Shown: positions 49,504 to 59,212, counted from the first letter of the stretch. The stretch is 64,000 bases of DNA from an uncultured Olsenella sp. (GCA_934660915.1 CAKUIF010000004.1:1-64000); one strand, 5' to 3'. Notes: generated by a model not told the origin, from the sequence alone. Translations and numbers: made by a program.

Positions 49504-50858
49504 CGGGGGTCGCCCTCGATCTTGCCGCGCAAATACCAGGTGCGAGCCTCTTCAACCTTCACGTTGCAGATCTTTCCGACGTAATCCGAAGGATCCGCCC
49601 CATCAGGCAGCAAGAAGTGCACAGTGCGCATCTTTTCGCTATGGCCAACCATAACGGAATCGTCACGCTTGGAGGAGCCCTCGACGAGAACCGAGACAGC
49701 TTTGCCTAGGTCGCCCTGATTCGCGTCGTGAGCTTGCTGAGCCACCAAATCAGCAAGACGATCGAAACGGTTTTGAATAACCTCGTGCGGAGTGTCGTCG
49801 GCGATCTTTGCCGCAGGGGTACCGGGGCGAGGTGAATAGATGAAGGTATAGGCGCTTGAGAAAGCGGCTTCTTTAACGAGCGAAAGCGTCTCTTCGAAGT
49901 CCTCTTCAGTTTCGCCCGGAAATCCGACGATGATGTCAGTGGATAGGGCGAGATCAGGCATAGCAGCCTTCAGGCGCCCGACAAGCTCGAGATATTGCTC
50001 ACGCGTGTACTTACGGTTCATTGCCTTGAGAACGCGTGTGGAACCGCTCTGTACGGCAAGGTGAAGGTGCGGCATGACACAAGGAAGCTCCGCCATCGCA
50101 GAAATAGTTTCGTCAGTAAGGTCGTGGGGATTCGATGAGGTGAAGCGAACCCGCTCGATTCCCGTGCCAGCGACTTTGCGAAGCAGCTCGGCAAACTTAG
50201 GCTCACCGTAGATGTTTCGACCGTAAGAATTGACGTTCTGCCCAAGAAGCGTGATCTCTCGCACGCCGTCGGCCACAAGCTTCTCGCACTCCCCCACTAC
50301 TGCCTCAATGGTGCGGCTTTTCTCGCGCCCGCGGACATACGGAACGATGCAGTATGTGCAGAAATTGTTGCATCCCGTCATGATGGGAACCCATGCATGG
50401 AACTTCTGCGCGCGGCGGCTGGGTAGGTCGCAGGAAAAACCACGGCCTTCCTCAAGGGTATCGACCTCTACGTTCTTCCCGGTATCGGCAAAAGCCTCCT
50501 CAAGAAGCCCGGGCAGGCTGGCAAGCGCGCTCGTTCCGAAAACTACATCTGCGGCAGGAATATGCTCGCGGATCTTCTCGCCATCACGCTGGGCAATGCA
50601 GCCTCCGATGGCAACGACGCGCTTTCCACACGGGGGCTTCGGAGCGCTTACCATCGCCGATGCTTGTCCATAGAGGCGCTGGTCGGCGTTCTCTCGGACA
50701 CAGCACGTCATGAAGACGACGATATCCGCCTGCTCAGGCTCGGGCACGCAAATGCAGCCGTTCTGCTCGAGAAGACCCTCAACGCGCTCGGAATCGTGGA
50801 GATTCATCTGGCAGCCGAAGGTCTTTACGTAATAGGTCTTACCAACAAGAGAATTCAT
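49500..50858 (-). CDS. miaB: tRNA-2-methylthio-N6-dimethylallyladenosine synthase
   Basis: A 452-residue radical-SAM methylthiotransferase. The N-terminal UPF0004 domain has Cys in KTFGCQMNLHDSE, CCVRENA and GGCIAQ. The radical-SAM motif is GCNNFCTYCIVPYVRG (CxxxCxxC). A C-terminal TRAM domain begins near GKAVSVLVEGSSKRDD. It acts after MiaA on the same adenosine. Confidence 0.95.
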   Translation of the reverse strand: MNSLVGKTYYVKTFGCQMNLHDSERVEGLLEQNGCICVPEPEQADIVVFMTCCVRENADQRLYGQASAMVSAPKPPCGKRVVAIGGCIAQRDGEKIREHIPAADVVFGTSALASLPGLLEEAFADTGKNVEVDTLEEGRGFSCDLPSRRAQKFHAWVPIMTGCNNFCTYCIVPYVRGREKSRTIEAVVGECEKLVADGVREITLLGQNVNSYGRNIYGEPKFAELLRKVAGTGIERVRFTSSNPHDLTDETISAMAELPCVMPHLHLAVQSGSTRVLKAMNRKYTREQYLELVGRLKAAMPDLALSTDIIVGFPGETEEDFEETLSLVKEAAFSSAYTFIYSPRPGTPAAKIADDTPHEVIQNRFDRLADLVAQQAHDANQGDLGKAVSVLVEGSSKRDDSVMVGHSEKMRTVHFLLPDGADPSDYVGKICNVKVEEARTWYLRGKIEGDPR

Positions 50859-50867
50859 TAATCGTTC

Positions 50868-51179
50868 CTAGGAAGCGAAGTTTGCGGCCGATCCGGCGGA
50901 AACGCCGGGAGCCTGGATGCGATGTACGTAAACGGCAAGGCGAATTGCGGTCCTACTTTCGCCGCCTATGGATATATCTGAGAAAGTCGGTGCACAGGAT
51001 ATGTCAAGTCCCGTAGGGATCAGGAACCCCCTGGCAATGGCGACAGCCTTAATTGCCTGATTTACGGCGCCCGCGCCAACACACTGGATATTGACAGGTT
51101 CGCCGTCCTTTACGAGACCGGCGATTGCGCCGGCAACCGATGCCGGCGATGACTTGCTGGAAACCTTCAGGTAGTCCAT
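50868..51179 (-). CDS. spoVS: Stage V sporulation protein S (SpoVS)
   Basis: A 103-residue Alba-like protein. LKVSSKSSPASVAGAIAGLVKDG, IQCVGAGAVNQAIKAVAIARGFL, CAPTFSDI and ESRTAIRLAVYV are characteristic of SpoVS. The C-terminus is extended by about 17 residues (HRIQAPGVSAGSAANFAS). No other sporulation genes are visible. In Bacillus it also affects division and follows rny-ymdB; here a GHKL ATPase gene separates it from rny. Confidence 0.9.
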   Translation of the reverse strand: MDYLKVSSKSSPASVAGAIAGLVKDGEPVNIQCVGAGAVNQAIKAVAIARGFLIPTGLDISCAPTFSDISIGGESRTAIRLAVYVHRIQAPGVSAGSAANFAS

Positions 51180-51290
51180 GTGGTGCGCTCCTGGTGCGTT
51201 TTTTATCGTTGTTATGTAATCAGGCTGCGTTTAGCTGGGCATATTCTACTGGTAAAACGCATGTTTGGAAAGAGCGGAGCCCCGTAAAAA

Positions 51291-52373
51291 TCAGTCGGAT
51301 TGCTCCAAATCAAAGGTTACGGTGATTTTGCCTTTTCCAACCCTAACTTTAGGGGCGTCGGTCAGCTGGAGATAGTACTTCTCCGCCAGTTCAGCAAAAC
51401 CTCGTTCCATAACCCTTGAGAAATCCGCACAGTCTTCTTTGGATAGCCTAAGGCCTCTATGGTCGCGCGTAATATCCACGTCTTTCGGAGCCTTTGGACC
51501 AGCGCGATGTGTAAGCCTTGCTATCACGCTGCGCTGAGGCTTCACTTGGCCAGAAACGATTCTGTGCGCGGTTCTCTCGCTCATATCGAGTCCAAGGCTC
51601 TCACTCACGCGCTTGAGTTCGGAGGCGTCCGCCGCAACACGAAGTCTCTCGAGAACAGGAAGCTCAGATAGGTCGTCGAGGAACATGAGATCCGAAGCTT
51701 CAACCGTTTTTGTCGCCTTGGCGCGAGCCGTCGCGGCGATTTCAGCGGGAGATCCAATATAGACCTCGCAAACCGCGCGTTCCTCGATGGCGAACTCGCA
51801 GCAGGTCCGAATGATGTTGTGCGGCCCACGCTCGCAAATTAGCTGCCCATTCTCGTCAACGGTCGTGGAGGGCCAGGTGGACTGGTCGGCTCTTTCCGAA
51901 AGGGCGGAGGCACTTGTTGTTACTCGAATGGAGCTGCCTTTGCCCACGCCGCTTGAAACAACCTCGGCGGAAAGAGCGTTTTCCTTAACTGAATAGAGTG
52001 CCATGCCCCTGCCGTGTACACCCCAGCGATCCATATGCACGCTCTCGAGTTTTGACGTGACGCGGGCCTCAAATACGCGGGTTTGCATATCATCGGGGAT
52101 TCCCGAGCCATCGTCGAGTATCACAAGCGTACGGAGATCGCCCTCACGTGAGGTGGCGACATAAATATGCTTCGCGCCAGCATCGCGCGAGTTTCTCAGC
52201 ATTTCGATGACGACATCCTCGATACAGCGGATATCGTGTTTCGCCTGGCGCCTCTCGGCCTCGGCAACACGAAGGCGAACGTAGCCCTCGCCGAGATTCT
52301 CCTCGACGCGAAGGCTACGCTCGCCACCCATTGAGGCGACAAATCCTAGAAGGTCTGTATCGGCCGACCCCAT
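51291..52373 (-). CDS. GHKL-type ATPase of unknown function, next to rny
   Basis: A 360-residue protein. The N-terminal half has the GHKL ATP-site boxes: N box VVIEMLRNSRDAGAKH, G1 LDDGSGIPDD, and G2 WGVHGRGMALYSVKE. These resemble MutL/Hsp90-type and not histidine-kinase domains. No phosphoacceptor, membrane or receiver domain is visible. The C-terminal half is alpha/beta with a helix-turn-helix-like segment (ELKRVSESLGLDMSERTAHRIVS). It lies 7 bases downstream of rny, suggesting one operon and a link to RNA turnover. I do not know a named family. Confidence 0.7.
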   Translation of the reverse strand: MGSADTDLLGFVASMGGERSLRVEENLGEGYVRLRVAEAERRQAKHDIRCIEDVVIEMLRNSRDAGAKHIYVATSREGDLRTLVILDDGSGIPDDMQTRVFEARVTSKLESVHMDRWGVHGRGMALYSVKENALSAEVVSSGVGKGSSIRVTTSASALSERADQSTWPSTTVDENGQLICERGPHNIIRTCCEFAIEERAVCEVYIGSPAEIAATARAKATKTVEASDLMFLDDLSELPVLERLRVAADASELKRVSESLGLDMSERTAHRIVSGQVKPQRSVIARLTHRAGPKAPKDVDITRDHRGLRLSKEDCADFSRVMERGFAELAEKYYLQLTDAPKVRVGKGKITVTFDLEQSD

Positions 52374-52379
52374 GCGTTG

Positions 52380-53936
52380 CTACTTAGCCACGCCGACAGC
52401 TCGGGACTCGCGAATCACAACAACGCGAACCTGACCGGGATACTCCATCTCGTCCTCGATCTGCTTGGCGATATCATGGGCAAGAACGGTGGCCTGGGCG
52501 TCTGAGATCTTCTCGGGCTCGACCATGACGTGCAGCTCGCGACCTGCCTGCATGGCGTAAGTACGCTCGACGCCATCATGCGCGTTAGAAATCTCCTCGA
52601 GCTTCTCAAGACGCTTGATGTAGTTCTCGGCAGACTCCCTGCGTGCGCCCGGACGAGCGGCGGAAATAGCGTCTGCGGCCTGGACCAGAACATCAAGAAC
52701 GGTGTCGGGGTCGACGTCGGCGTGGTGGGCCTCAATGGCATGAACAATCTCAGGGCGCTCGCCGTATCGACGAGCAAGCTCAGCGCCAATAACCGCGTGC
52801 GGGCCCTCGACCTCATGGTCGATAGCCTTGCCGAGGTCGTGGAGAAGGCCTGCGCGCTTAGCAGGAGTCTCGTCAAGCCCGAGCTCAGAAGCCATAATCC
52901 CGCAAAGCGCGGAAACCTGGATCGAGTGGGTAAGGACGTTCTGGCCGAAAGAAGTGCGGTAACGAAGGGCGCCGAGGGTCTTTATAAGCTCAGGGTGAAG
53001 GTCGTGGATGCCGGCATCAAAAGCAGCCTGCTCGCCAGCCTCACGGACGCGCTCGTTGACGAGGGCCTCAGCCTTCTTGTAGAGCTCCTCGATGCGAGCG
53101 GGGTGAATACGCCCATCGGCGATGAGGTTCTCGAGAGCCACGCGAGCCGTCTCGCGGCGGACAGGGTCGAAGCTCGAGAGAATGACCGTCTCGGGGGTGT
53201 CGTCGATGACGAGAGATACGCCGGAAACCTGCTCAAAGGTACGGATATTGCGTCCCTCGCGACCGATGATGCGGCCCTTAAGGTCATCGGAGGGGATGTG
53301 AACGGAAGTCACCGTGATCTCGCCGGCCTGGTCGGCGGCGCAGCGCTGGATCGCGGTGGAAATGATCTCCCTGGCAGTCTTATCGGCCTGTGCACGAATG
53401 TTCTGCTCGCTCTCGCGGAGAATCTGAGCCTCCTCGCGAACAGACTCCGCTCGCACGCGGTCAAGAAGCTCGGTGTGAGCCTCCTCACTGGAGAGGCCAG
53501 CAATGCGCTCAAGCTCAGAGGTGTGCTTAGCCTCGAGCGCATCAAGGTCGACCTTGCGCTTGTCAAGCTGACCCTGAAGGCTAGAGAGTTGGTGGTCACG
53601 ACGGTCGAGCGCCTCGTTGCGACGATCGAGAGACTCCTCGCGCTGCATAATACGGCTCTCCATAGACTGAAGCTCGCCCTTGCGCTTCTTCTCTTCGGCC
53701 TCAGATGCCTGCTTGATGGCAAGGACCTGCTCCTTGGCCTCAAGAACAGCTTCCTTCTTTGCGGTCTCGGCCTGGTGAGCGGCTTCGGTAGTGATGCGGT
53801 CAGCCTCGAGCTGAGCGCTCTCAACCTGCGCCTGAGCTGTCTTCACCCTTGAATTGGACTGTCCGGCAAGCACCGCGTAAGCAATTCCTGCGCCTACCAC
53901 AAGGCAAACTATGCCAATGACGATCTCGATACCCAT
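52380..53936 (-). CDS. rny: Ribonuclease Y
   Basis: A 518-residue membrane-anchored endoribonuclease that initiates mRNA decay. One N-terminal membrane helix ([19 protein letters not shown]) is followed by a long coiled coil (about 30-200). A KH domain has [15 protein letters not shown]. The HD domain has [13 protein letters not shown] (His-Asp) and, later, [14 protein letters not shown]. Length is normal. The start ATG 53936 has GAGGAG upstream. Confidence 0.95.
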   Translation of the reverse strand: MGIEIVIGIVCLVVGAGIAYAVLAGQSNSRVKTAQAQVESAQLEADRITTEAAHQAETAKKEAVLEAKEQVLAIKQASEAEEKKRKGELQSMESRIMQREESLDRRNEALDRRDHQLSSLQGQLDKRKVDLDALEAKHTSELERIAGLSSEEAHTELLDRVRAESVREEAQILRESEQNIRAQADKTAREIISTAIQRCAADQAGEITVTSVHIPSDDLKGRIIGREGRNIRTFEQVSGVSLVIDDTPETVILSSFDPVRRETARVALENLIADGRIHPARIEELYKKAEALVNERVREAGEQAAFDAGIHDLHPELIKTLGALRYRTSFGQNVLTHSIQVSALCGIMASELGLDETPAKRAGLLHDLGKAIDHEVEGPHAVIGAELARRYGERPEIVHAIEAHHADVDPDTVLDVLVQAADAISAARPGARRESAENYIKRLEKLEEISNAHDGVERTYAMQAGRELHVMVEPEKISDAQATVLAHDIAKQIEDEMEYPGQVRVVVIRESRAVGVAK

Positions 53937-54156
53937 ACGAACTCCTCAGATAGCAGAATCTCAATAATCAATTAATAAGGAGCCTCGGGCAAATCCCGAA
54001 GTTCCGCCATCAGAGGTGCAATCGTCAATCCTCGTCTGTGCTATGTCCCTGAAGTAGCAAACTCTAGATACAGAATATGGTCAGCTGGTAAAACCAGCGA
54101 GAAGAATGCCCTTTAACGGCATGTCTATCCTATGACGTGCATGGGTGAATTGTCAA
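53937..54156 (-). promoter_or_regulatory. Promoter and long structured 5' leader of rny
   Basis: On -, TTGACA (54151-54156) and TAGGAT (54127-54132) with an 18-base spacer form a good promoter. The predicted leader is about 180 bases. It contains short hairpins (GCTGGTTTTACCAGC), then a GGAACTTCGGG / CCCGAGGCTCC hairpin followed by TTATTAATT near 53982-54012, resembling an attenuator. No ORF of note is seen in this gap. Confidence 0.55.
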
Positions 54157-54182
54157 ACTCGCGTAAGGCAATACAGGGGCTA

Positions 54183-54863
54183 TTAGGTCTCTTTGAGTAT
54201 TTGCTTTGCAACGTCCATCGATATGTTCATCGGGTAACCCTTGCCGCAAAGATAACGTACTATTTTTTGAAAATCGTTTTTTCCGGTAAGACGCCGCCGG
54301 GATGCAAGCTCAAATGCGCGGGCCCTCTCGTCCTCGTCTTCAAAATACGATTCTGGCCAACCGGGCAGTTCCCGGGCATTTATCCCCTTCCTTGAGAGCT
54401 CCCGCTCAATTCGCAGCCTGCCCCAACCGGCATAGCACTTAGACCTCGCGTATACCTCTGCAAATCTGGCATCGTTTACGAGGTTGGACGCAACGGCGTC
54501 ACCTACAAGCTGGGCTGATACGGCTGAAGAAAAACCGTCGTCCTTCAGCTTGTCCAGCAATTCTTTAGTCGAGTAGTCGCGTCTATTCAAAAGGGATTCA
54601 ATGCGCGTTTTCCCAGCCGTCAATGAGGCGCGCTTAACCTCGTAGGCAAGTTCGGCTCGTGAATCGCTGCGGCCACCGCAGTCCTTGCAAAGCAACGACA
54701 TCGAATTTCCAACTGAAGTCGGGACAGCCCACTGCTCTTCGCCCTCTGGACCAAGGACGTGGACGATGGCCTTTGGACGAGAGCCCCCAAACCGCTCATG
54801 CGAGCGATCCGGGAGCTCCACATTCCAATTGACCCCGTCATTACTATGGCGGGCAGTTGTCAT
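54183..54863 (-). CDS. recX: Regulatory protein RecX
   Basis: A 226-residue modulator of RecA filaments. Residues about 85-226 contain the three tandem three-helix repeats of RecX: LLNRRDYSTKELLDKLKDDGF, VNDARFAEVYARSKCYAGWGRLRIERELSRKGI, and ENDFQKIVRYLCGKGYPMN-like repeat 3. The first 80 residues are an unrelated N-terminal extension with two CxxC-like pairs (LLCKDCGG). It lies 2 bases after recA, the usual arrangement. Confidence 0.85.
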   Translation of the reverse strand: MTTARHSNDGVNWNVELPDRSHERFGGSRPKAIVHVLGPEGEEQWAVPTSVGNSMSLLCKDCGGRSDSRAELAYEVKRASLTAGKTRIESLLNRRDYSTKELLDKLKDDGFSSAVSAQLVGDAVASNLVNDARFAEVYARSKCYAGWGRLRIERELSRKGINARELPGWPESYFEDEDERARAFELASRRRLTGKNDFQKIVRYLCGKGYPMNISMDVAKQILKET

Positions 54864-54865
54864 GC

Positions 54866-55978
54866 TTAATCCTCCGCCGGTACGTCGCCGTCGAGATCAA
54901 TATCGCCGATCGGCTCGCCGACCCTCTCGTCGCCAAGTTCCAAGCCGCAAGCAATCCTGATCTTGTGCTCAAGCTCATCGCGTAGGTCAGGGTTCTCCGC
55001 AAGGAACTGCTTGGCTGCCTCACGGCCCTGACCAAGCCTTTCGTCTCCATATGAGAACCAAGCGCCTGACTTCTGAACAATCTTATAGTCGACGCCCATA
55101 TCGAGGATGGACCCCTCCTTGGAAATGCCTTCGCCGTACATGATGTCGAATTCGCATTGCTTGAACGGCGGGGCGACCTTGTTCTTTACAACCTTAACGC
55201 GGACACGGTTGCCGATCGGCGTGCCGTGAGAGTCCTTATGAGTGTCGATCCTACGGATATCAAGACGAACGGAAGAGAAGAACTTGAGGGCACGACCACC
55301 GGGGGTAGTTTCGGGGTTGCCGAACATAACGCCGATTTTCTCGCGCAGCTGATTGATGAAGATGCAGGTGGTATTTGACTTCGAAAGAGACCCGGCAAGC
55401 TTTCGGAGCGCTTGGCTCATGAGCCGCGCCTGAAGGCCAACCGTCGAGTCGCCGATCTCGCCCTCGATTTCCGCGCGCGGCGTAAGGGCGGCAACGGAGT
55501 CGATGACGACAACATCAATAGCGCCGGAGCGTACAAGCATGTCGCAAATCTCGAGCGCCTGCTCGCCTGTGTCAGGCTGTGAAATAAGCACCTCGTCGAT
55601 GTCGACGCCGATGCGCGCGGCATAGCCGGGGTCGAGGGCATGCTCGGCATCGATGAAAGCAACGACTCCGCCAAGTGCTTGGGCTTCGGCCAGGATCTCG
55701 AGTGACAGGGTCGTCTTGCCGGAGGACTCAGGGCCATATATCTCGATGATGCGGCCACGAGGGATGCCGCCAATACCCAAAGCGTTGTCAAGAGCGATGG
55801 AACCGGTCGGGATAGCCTCAACCTCATAGTCAGGGCCCCCATCGCCGAACTTCATAATGGAGCCCTTACCGAACCGTTTTTCGATCTCGGCAGTAGTTTC
55901 CTCAATGACCTTCTCTCGGTCCTCGCCCTCAGTGCGGGGCCTAATGCTTTTGCTGAGCGTAGCCTTTGCCTTAGCCAT
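54866..55978 (-). CDS. recA: Recombinase RecA
   Basis: A 370-residue recombinase and SOS co-protease. Walker A is [14 protein letters not shown] (about residues 86-93). [34 protein letters not shown] and [27 protein letters not shown] are universal. The N-terminus is about 20 residues longer than average ([17 protein letters not shown]). ATG 55978 follows AAGGGAG. An SOS box lies inside its promoter. Confidence 0.96.
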   Translation of the reverse strand: MAKAKATLSKSIRPRTEGEDREKVIEETTAEIEKRFGKGSIMKFGDGGPDYEVEAIPTGSIALDNALGIGGIPRGRIIEIYGPESSGKTTLSLEILAEAQALGGVVAFIDAEHALDPGYAARIGVDIDEVLISQPDTGEQALEICDMLVRSGAIDVVVIDSVAALTPRAEIEGEIGDSTVGLQARLMSQALRKLAGSLSKSNTTCIFINQLREKIGVMFGNPETTPGGRALKFFSSVRLDIRRIDTHKDSHGTPIGNRVRVKVVKNKVAPPFKQCEFDIMYGEGISKEGSILDMGVDYKIVQKSGAWFSYGDERLGQGREAAKQFLAENPDLRDELEHKIRIACGLELGDERVGEPIGDIDLDGDVPAED

Positions 55979-56006
55979 GTGAACTCCCTTGTGATTGACA
56001 GACCTG

Positions 56007-56035
56007 ATACTAATCGAACAGCCGTTCTTGGTCAA
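56007..56035 (-). promoter_or_regulatory. SOS-controlled promoter of recA
   Basis: On -, TTGACC (-35, 56030-56035) and TAGTAT (-10, 56007-56012) have a 17-base spacer. The LexA box AGAACGGCTGTTCG (56015-56028) lies within the spacer. Confidence 0.8.
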
Positions 56036-56042
56036 CGGACAA

Positions 56043-56084
56043 GAATAAAAATACCGCCGGCTTCTTTCGGGAAGCTGGCGGTAT
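56043..56084 (-). terminator. Terminator of the rimO-pgsA-cinA unit
   Basis: A 14-bp stem ATACCGCCGGCTTC / GAAGCTGGCGGTAT (one wobble) with loop TTTCGG. On - it is followed by TTTTATTC. Confidence 0.85.
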
Positions 56085-56196
56085 GCTGCCGGGTATCTTG
56101 CAGAATGCTATCGTAAATCTACATCATTCTACTTTATGCAGGTAAATCAGGTCTTTTAGATGCTGGTTCCACAGGAAGACATCAGCAGAAATCTAA

Positions 56197-56727
56197 CTAA
56201 CTTGAAAGCTCCACGATAACCTCACGCATAAACGATAGAGCCTCGCGACAAGCAAACCTGCGCACATCCGCGCGATCGCCGTCAAAGCATCGAACGTGAG
56301 AGCGTGACTGGCCATGCCATGCAGCGCCGAACCAAACAGTGCCGACAGGCTTGCCGGGCTCATCTCCCCCGGGGCCGGCTATTCCGGTGGTGGAGACGGC
56401 GACGTCGCAGCGCAAAACATCCCTGGCGCCGCATGCCATCGCCTCTGCGCACTCCGAGGAAACCGCCCCTATCCCTGGATCAGAGAGAACACCTTCGTAG
56501 GGAACGCCAAGGACCTCGTGCTTGACGGGAATCGCATAGCTCACCACACCGCCGCGAACAACGGCGGAGGATCCCTGAATCGCCGTGAGGCAACCGGAAA
56601 CGAGCCCACCCGTGCACGACTCCGCACAACCGAGCGTTATGCCGGCGGCCTCGGCAAGCCGAACAACTTCGCCGGCAAGGTCGAACAGCTCACCGTCCTG
56701 TTCGAGGATGGCTTTGTCTCGCGACAT
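56197..56727 (-). CDS. CinA C-terminal domain protein (nicotinamide-nucleotide amidase type)
   Basis: A 176-residue stand-alone CinA-C/PncC domain, which deamidates nicotinamide mononucleotide. The motifs ITLGCAESCTGGLVSGCLTAI, VVRGGVVSYA, TTGIAGPGGDEPGKPVGTVWFG and RFACREALSFM are all present. The N-terminal MoaB-like domain of full-length CinA is absent, as in E. coli YgaD/PncC. ATG 56727 has GAGGA nine bases upstream and starts 2 bases after the pgsA stop. recA follows downstream, as in many bacteria. Confidence 0.88.
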   Translation of the reverse strand: MSRDKAILEQDGELFDLAGEVVRLAEAAGITLGCAESCTGGLVSGCLTAIQGSSAVVRGGVVSYAIPVKHEVLGVPYEGVLSDPGIGAVSSECAEAMACGARDVLRCDVAVSTTGIAGPGGDEPGKPVGTVWFGAAWHGQSRSHVRCFDGDRADVRRFACREALSFMREVIVELSS

Positions 56728-56729
56728 GA

Positions 56730-57356
56730 CTAGCAATCCTCAGCAAGGTATTTCCAGCTCTTCAGGAAATAGTCGACCCCGCTCCAAGCCGTCAGTACGA
56801 CGGCAACGAGCAGCAAGAGCTGAGAGATGATGACGAGCCAAACAAACGGGGTACCGTGAGGTAATGCCATGCAAAGAAGCAGCCCCGAGATTGAAACCAT
56901 GGTGGTGGCAGTCTTCCACTTACCGAGGTTGCTTGCCGCGACGACTACGCCTTTGGACGCCACAACCATGCGCAAACCGCTCACAAGAAACTCGCGCGCA
57001 ATTACCACGAGAAGAACCCATGAAGTGGTCATGCCATGCTCGAGGAGAAAACAAAGGGAGACGATGACCACGAGCTTGTCGGCAATGGGGTCTAAGAACT
57101 TCCCGAACGTGGTTACTTCTCCCCTGCTGCGGGCCAGATAGCCGTCAAGCTTATCGGTAAGAGAAAGAATAACGTAAAAGGCAAAAACCGCGAGCATCCC
57201 CGGATTTACAGAAGAGCCTGCGAGCCCCTCCGGGCAAAGCATCTCAGCGACGAGCAGCCATAGTGGAACGAGGACGACTCTCGCGGTGGTCACGATATTC
57301 GCCGGCGTCCAAAGGCCGGGATTGGAAACGACGTCCTTGGGCTTGCTTTTGCTCAC
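56730..57356 (-). CDS. pgsA: CDP-diacylglycerol-glycerol-3-phosphate 3-phosphatidyltransferase
   Basis: A 208-residue membrane enzyme making phosphatidylglycerol phosphate. The motif runs from LTDKLDGYLARSRG through FGKFLDPIADKL. The N-terminal LWTPANIVTTARVVLVPLWLL is typical of PgsA. The start GTG 57356 follows the rimO stop directly. Position before cinA and recA supports the pgsA identity. Confidence 0.92.
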   Translation of the reverse strand: MSKSKPKDVVSNPGLWTPANIVTTARVVLVPLWLLVAEMLCPEGLAGSSVNPGMLAVFAFYVILSLTDKLDGYLARSRGEVTTFGKFLDPIADKLVVIVSLCFLLEHGMTTSWVLLVVIAREFLVSGLRMVVASKGVVVAASNLGKWKTATTMVSISGLLLCMALPHGTPFVWLVIISQLLLLVAVVLTAWSGVDYFLKSWKYLAEDC

Positions 57357-57357
57357 G

Positions 57358-58704
57358 CTACATAACCTCCTTAACTATCTCTCCGACCATTTCGTAGCAG
57401 AATGAATCGACAAGGTCGACGGTCACGATATCGCCAACGGCGGCCTCCCCGCTTGCGATATGCACGGCGCCGTCGCAGTCGGGAGCCTGGAACCAGGCGT
57501 GTCCGATGAGCTCGACACCGTCCTCGGTCTCTTCAACCCCGTCGACGATGACCTCGACGCGCTCGCCGACATGCTTGGCGGTAGCCGAAAATCCGAGCTC
57601 TTCAACAAGGTCAATCAGCCTTTGGGTGCGCTCGAGCTTCGTCTCTTCGTCAACCTGGCCGTCCATAGCCGCCGCGCGAGTGCCCTCCTCTTGCGAGTAG
57701 GCGAACACGGAAGTGTAGTCGAACTCCTCCGACTCAATGAAATCGAAGAGCTCATCGGCTTCCTCATCCGTCTCGCCGGGAAAGCCCGCCATGCCGGTAG
57801 TACGAAGAACCATGCCGGGAATCTCGGAGCGGAGCTTGGCGAAGAGCTCATGGAGCTGCTGCGGGTCGCCAGAGCGCCCCATGGCCTTAAGGACCCTGGC
57901 GGAACAATGCTGAATGGGGATGTCGATATAGGGCAGAACCTCCGGGGTGTCCCGAATCGCGGCGATGAGCTCGTCGGTCATGCCTTCGGGCTGCAAATAC
58001 AGAACGCGAACCCAGCCGTTATATGGGCGCACCACCTCAGCAACACGCGCGAGAAGCTTGGCTAGGGTCTCATCGTCATCGAAATCCGATCCCCAGATGC
58101 CCGTATCCTGACCGATGAGCACGACCTCGCGAACGCCGCGCTCCATCAGTGCGGAAACCTCGGAAACGATCTCGTCCGCAGGGCGGCTGTGGTAACGGCC
58201 GCGGATATAGGGAATCGCGCAGAATGCGCAGAAACGGTCGCATCCCTCGGAAATCTTGACGAAGGCGGAGGCACCTTGGACAGTTCGCAGCATTGCGCCG
58301 GCATCCAACACGGGAGCGCCGACGGAGACGCCAAGAACACCGGCGACGACATCAACAATGCCGTCCTCTTCCTCCGCTTTCACAAAGGCGGCAACCTCTG
58401 GAAGCTGCTCGGGAAGGTCGTCACCATAACGCGACGGCACGCAGCCGCACATGATAATGGGACAGGAACGCACTCCCTCAGCTCGGCTCTCTGCAAGCTC
58501 AAGCGTTGCCTCGACGGACTCCTCAGTCGCGGATGCCAGGAAAGAGCAGGTGTTGACGATGGCGGCGTCCGCGTCCTCTACGTCGAAGGTCTCCTCAAAA
58601 CCAGAGGCAAGAAGAAGGGCGCGCATGCGATCGGTATCGACCTCGTTCTTCGCGCAGCCCAGCGTGATGAAGAGGATGCGACCGAACGATGAGTTTTCAG
58701 TCAT
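57358..58704 (-). CDS. rimO: Ribosomal protein S12 methylthiotransferase RimO
   Basis: A 448-residue radical-SAM methylthiotransferase acting on S12. The UPF0004 domain has Cys in ITLGCAKNEVDTDRM, NTCSFLASATEESVE and MCGCVPSRYG. The radical-SAM motif is GCDRFCAFCAIPYIRGRYHSRP. A TRAM domain closes the protein (GERVEVIVDGVEE). ATG 58704 gives the normal N-terminus; an upstream in-frame codon is unsupported. Confidence 0.93.
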   Translation of the reverse strand: MTENSSFGRILFITLGCAKNEVDTDRMRALLLASGFEETFDVEDADAAIVNTCSFLASATEESVEATLELAESRAEGVRSCPIIMCGCVPSRYGDDLPEQLPEVAAFVKAEEEDGIVDVVAGVLGVSVGAPVLDAGAMLRTVQGASAFVKISEGCDRFCAFCAIPYIRGRYHSRPADEIVSEVSALMERGVREVVLIGQDTGIWGSDFDDDETLAKLLARVAEVVRPYNGWVRVLYLQPEGMTDELIAAIRDTPEVLPYIDIPIQHCSARVLKAMGRSGDPQQLHELFAKLRSEIPGMVLRTTGMAGFPGETDEEADELFDFIESEEFDYTSVFAYSQEEGTRAAAMDGQVDEETKLERTQRLIDLVEELGFSATAKHVGERVEVIVDGVEETEDGVELIGHAWFQAPDCDGAVHIASGEAAVGDIVTVDLVDSFCYEMVGEIVKEVM

Positions 58705-58714
58705 CGGGTGAATC

Positions 58715-59212
58715 CTAACGATAGTTGTTGAACTGAAGCGGCTGGCCATAATCCTGCTGCTTCAAAAATGCGATAACCTCTTGAAGCACGTCCCTGGATG
58801 CAGAGGAAACGCGCAGCTTATCGCCCTCAACCGTCGGCTTACACTTAAGCTTGAGGTCTCGAATATCCTTGGAAATCTTCTTTGCGGTATCTTGATCGAT
58901 GCCCTGGATGATCTTTCCGGATTGGCGTACGGTCATGCCGCTCGCAGCCTCGACCTTATCCCAGCGGACTGCTGAGAGGTCAATGCCCCTCTTGGTGAGC
59001 TTGCCGCCAAGCACGTCGCGAACCTGCCCGGCGACGAACTCTGAAGGTGCCTCAAGCTTGAAAGACCCATCCTTTTTGGAAAGCTCGAGCGAAGCGCCCG
59101 TGCCCTTGAGGTCGTAACGTTGAGTGAGCTCGCGCGCCGCCTGCTGATATGCGTTGTCTACCTCCTGCATATCGACGGTCGAAACAACATCGAAGCTGCA
59201 TTCCTTTGCCAT
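58715..59212 (-). CDS. YajQ family nucleotide-binding protein
   Basis: A 165-residue protein with two RNP-like ferredoxin folds. The N-terminal SFDVVSTVDMQEVDNAYQQA and ELTQRYDLKG, and the C-terminal KVEAASGMTVRQ and VRVSS-like strands, match the UPF0234/YajQ family, some members of which bind cyclic di-GMP. It lies 10 bases upstream of rimO. The ligand is unknown here. Confidence 0.9.
   Translation of the reverse strand: MAKECSFDVVSTVDMQEVDNAYQQAARELTQRYDLKGTGASLELSKKDGSFKLEAPSEFVAGQVRDVLGGKLTKRGIDLSAVRWDKVEAASGMTVRQSGKIIQGIDQDTAKKISKDIRDLKLKCKPTVEGDKLRVSSASRDVLQEVIAFLKQQDYGQPLQFNNYR

Noticed and set aside
52530..53852. 440-codon + frame opposite rny
   Set aside because: It is an antisense shadow of the rny coiled coil; it is Leu/Val-rich with no motifs or ribosome site.
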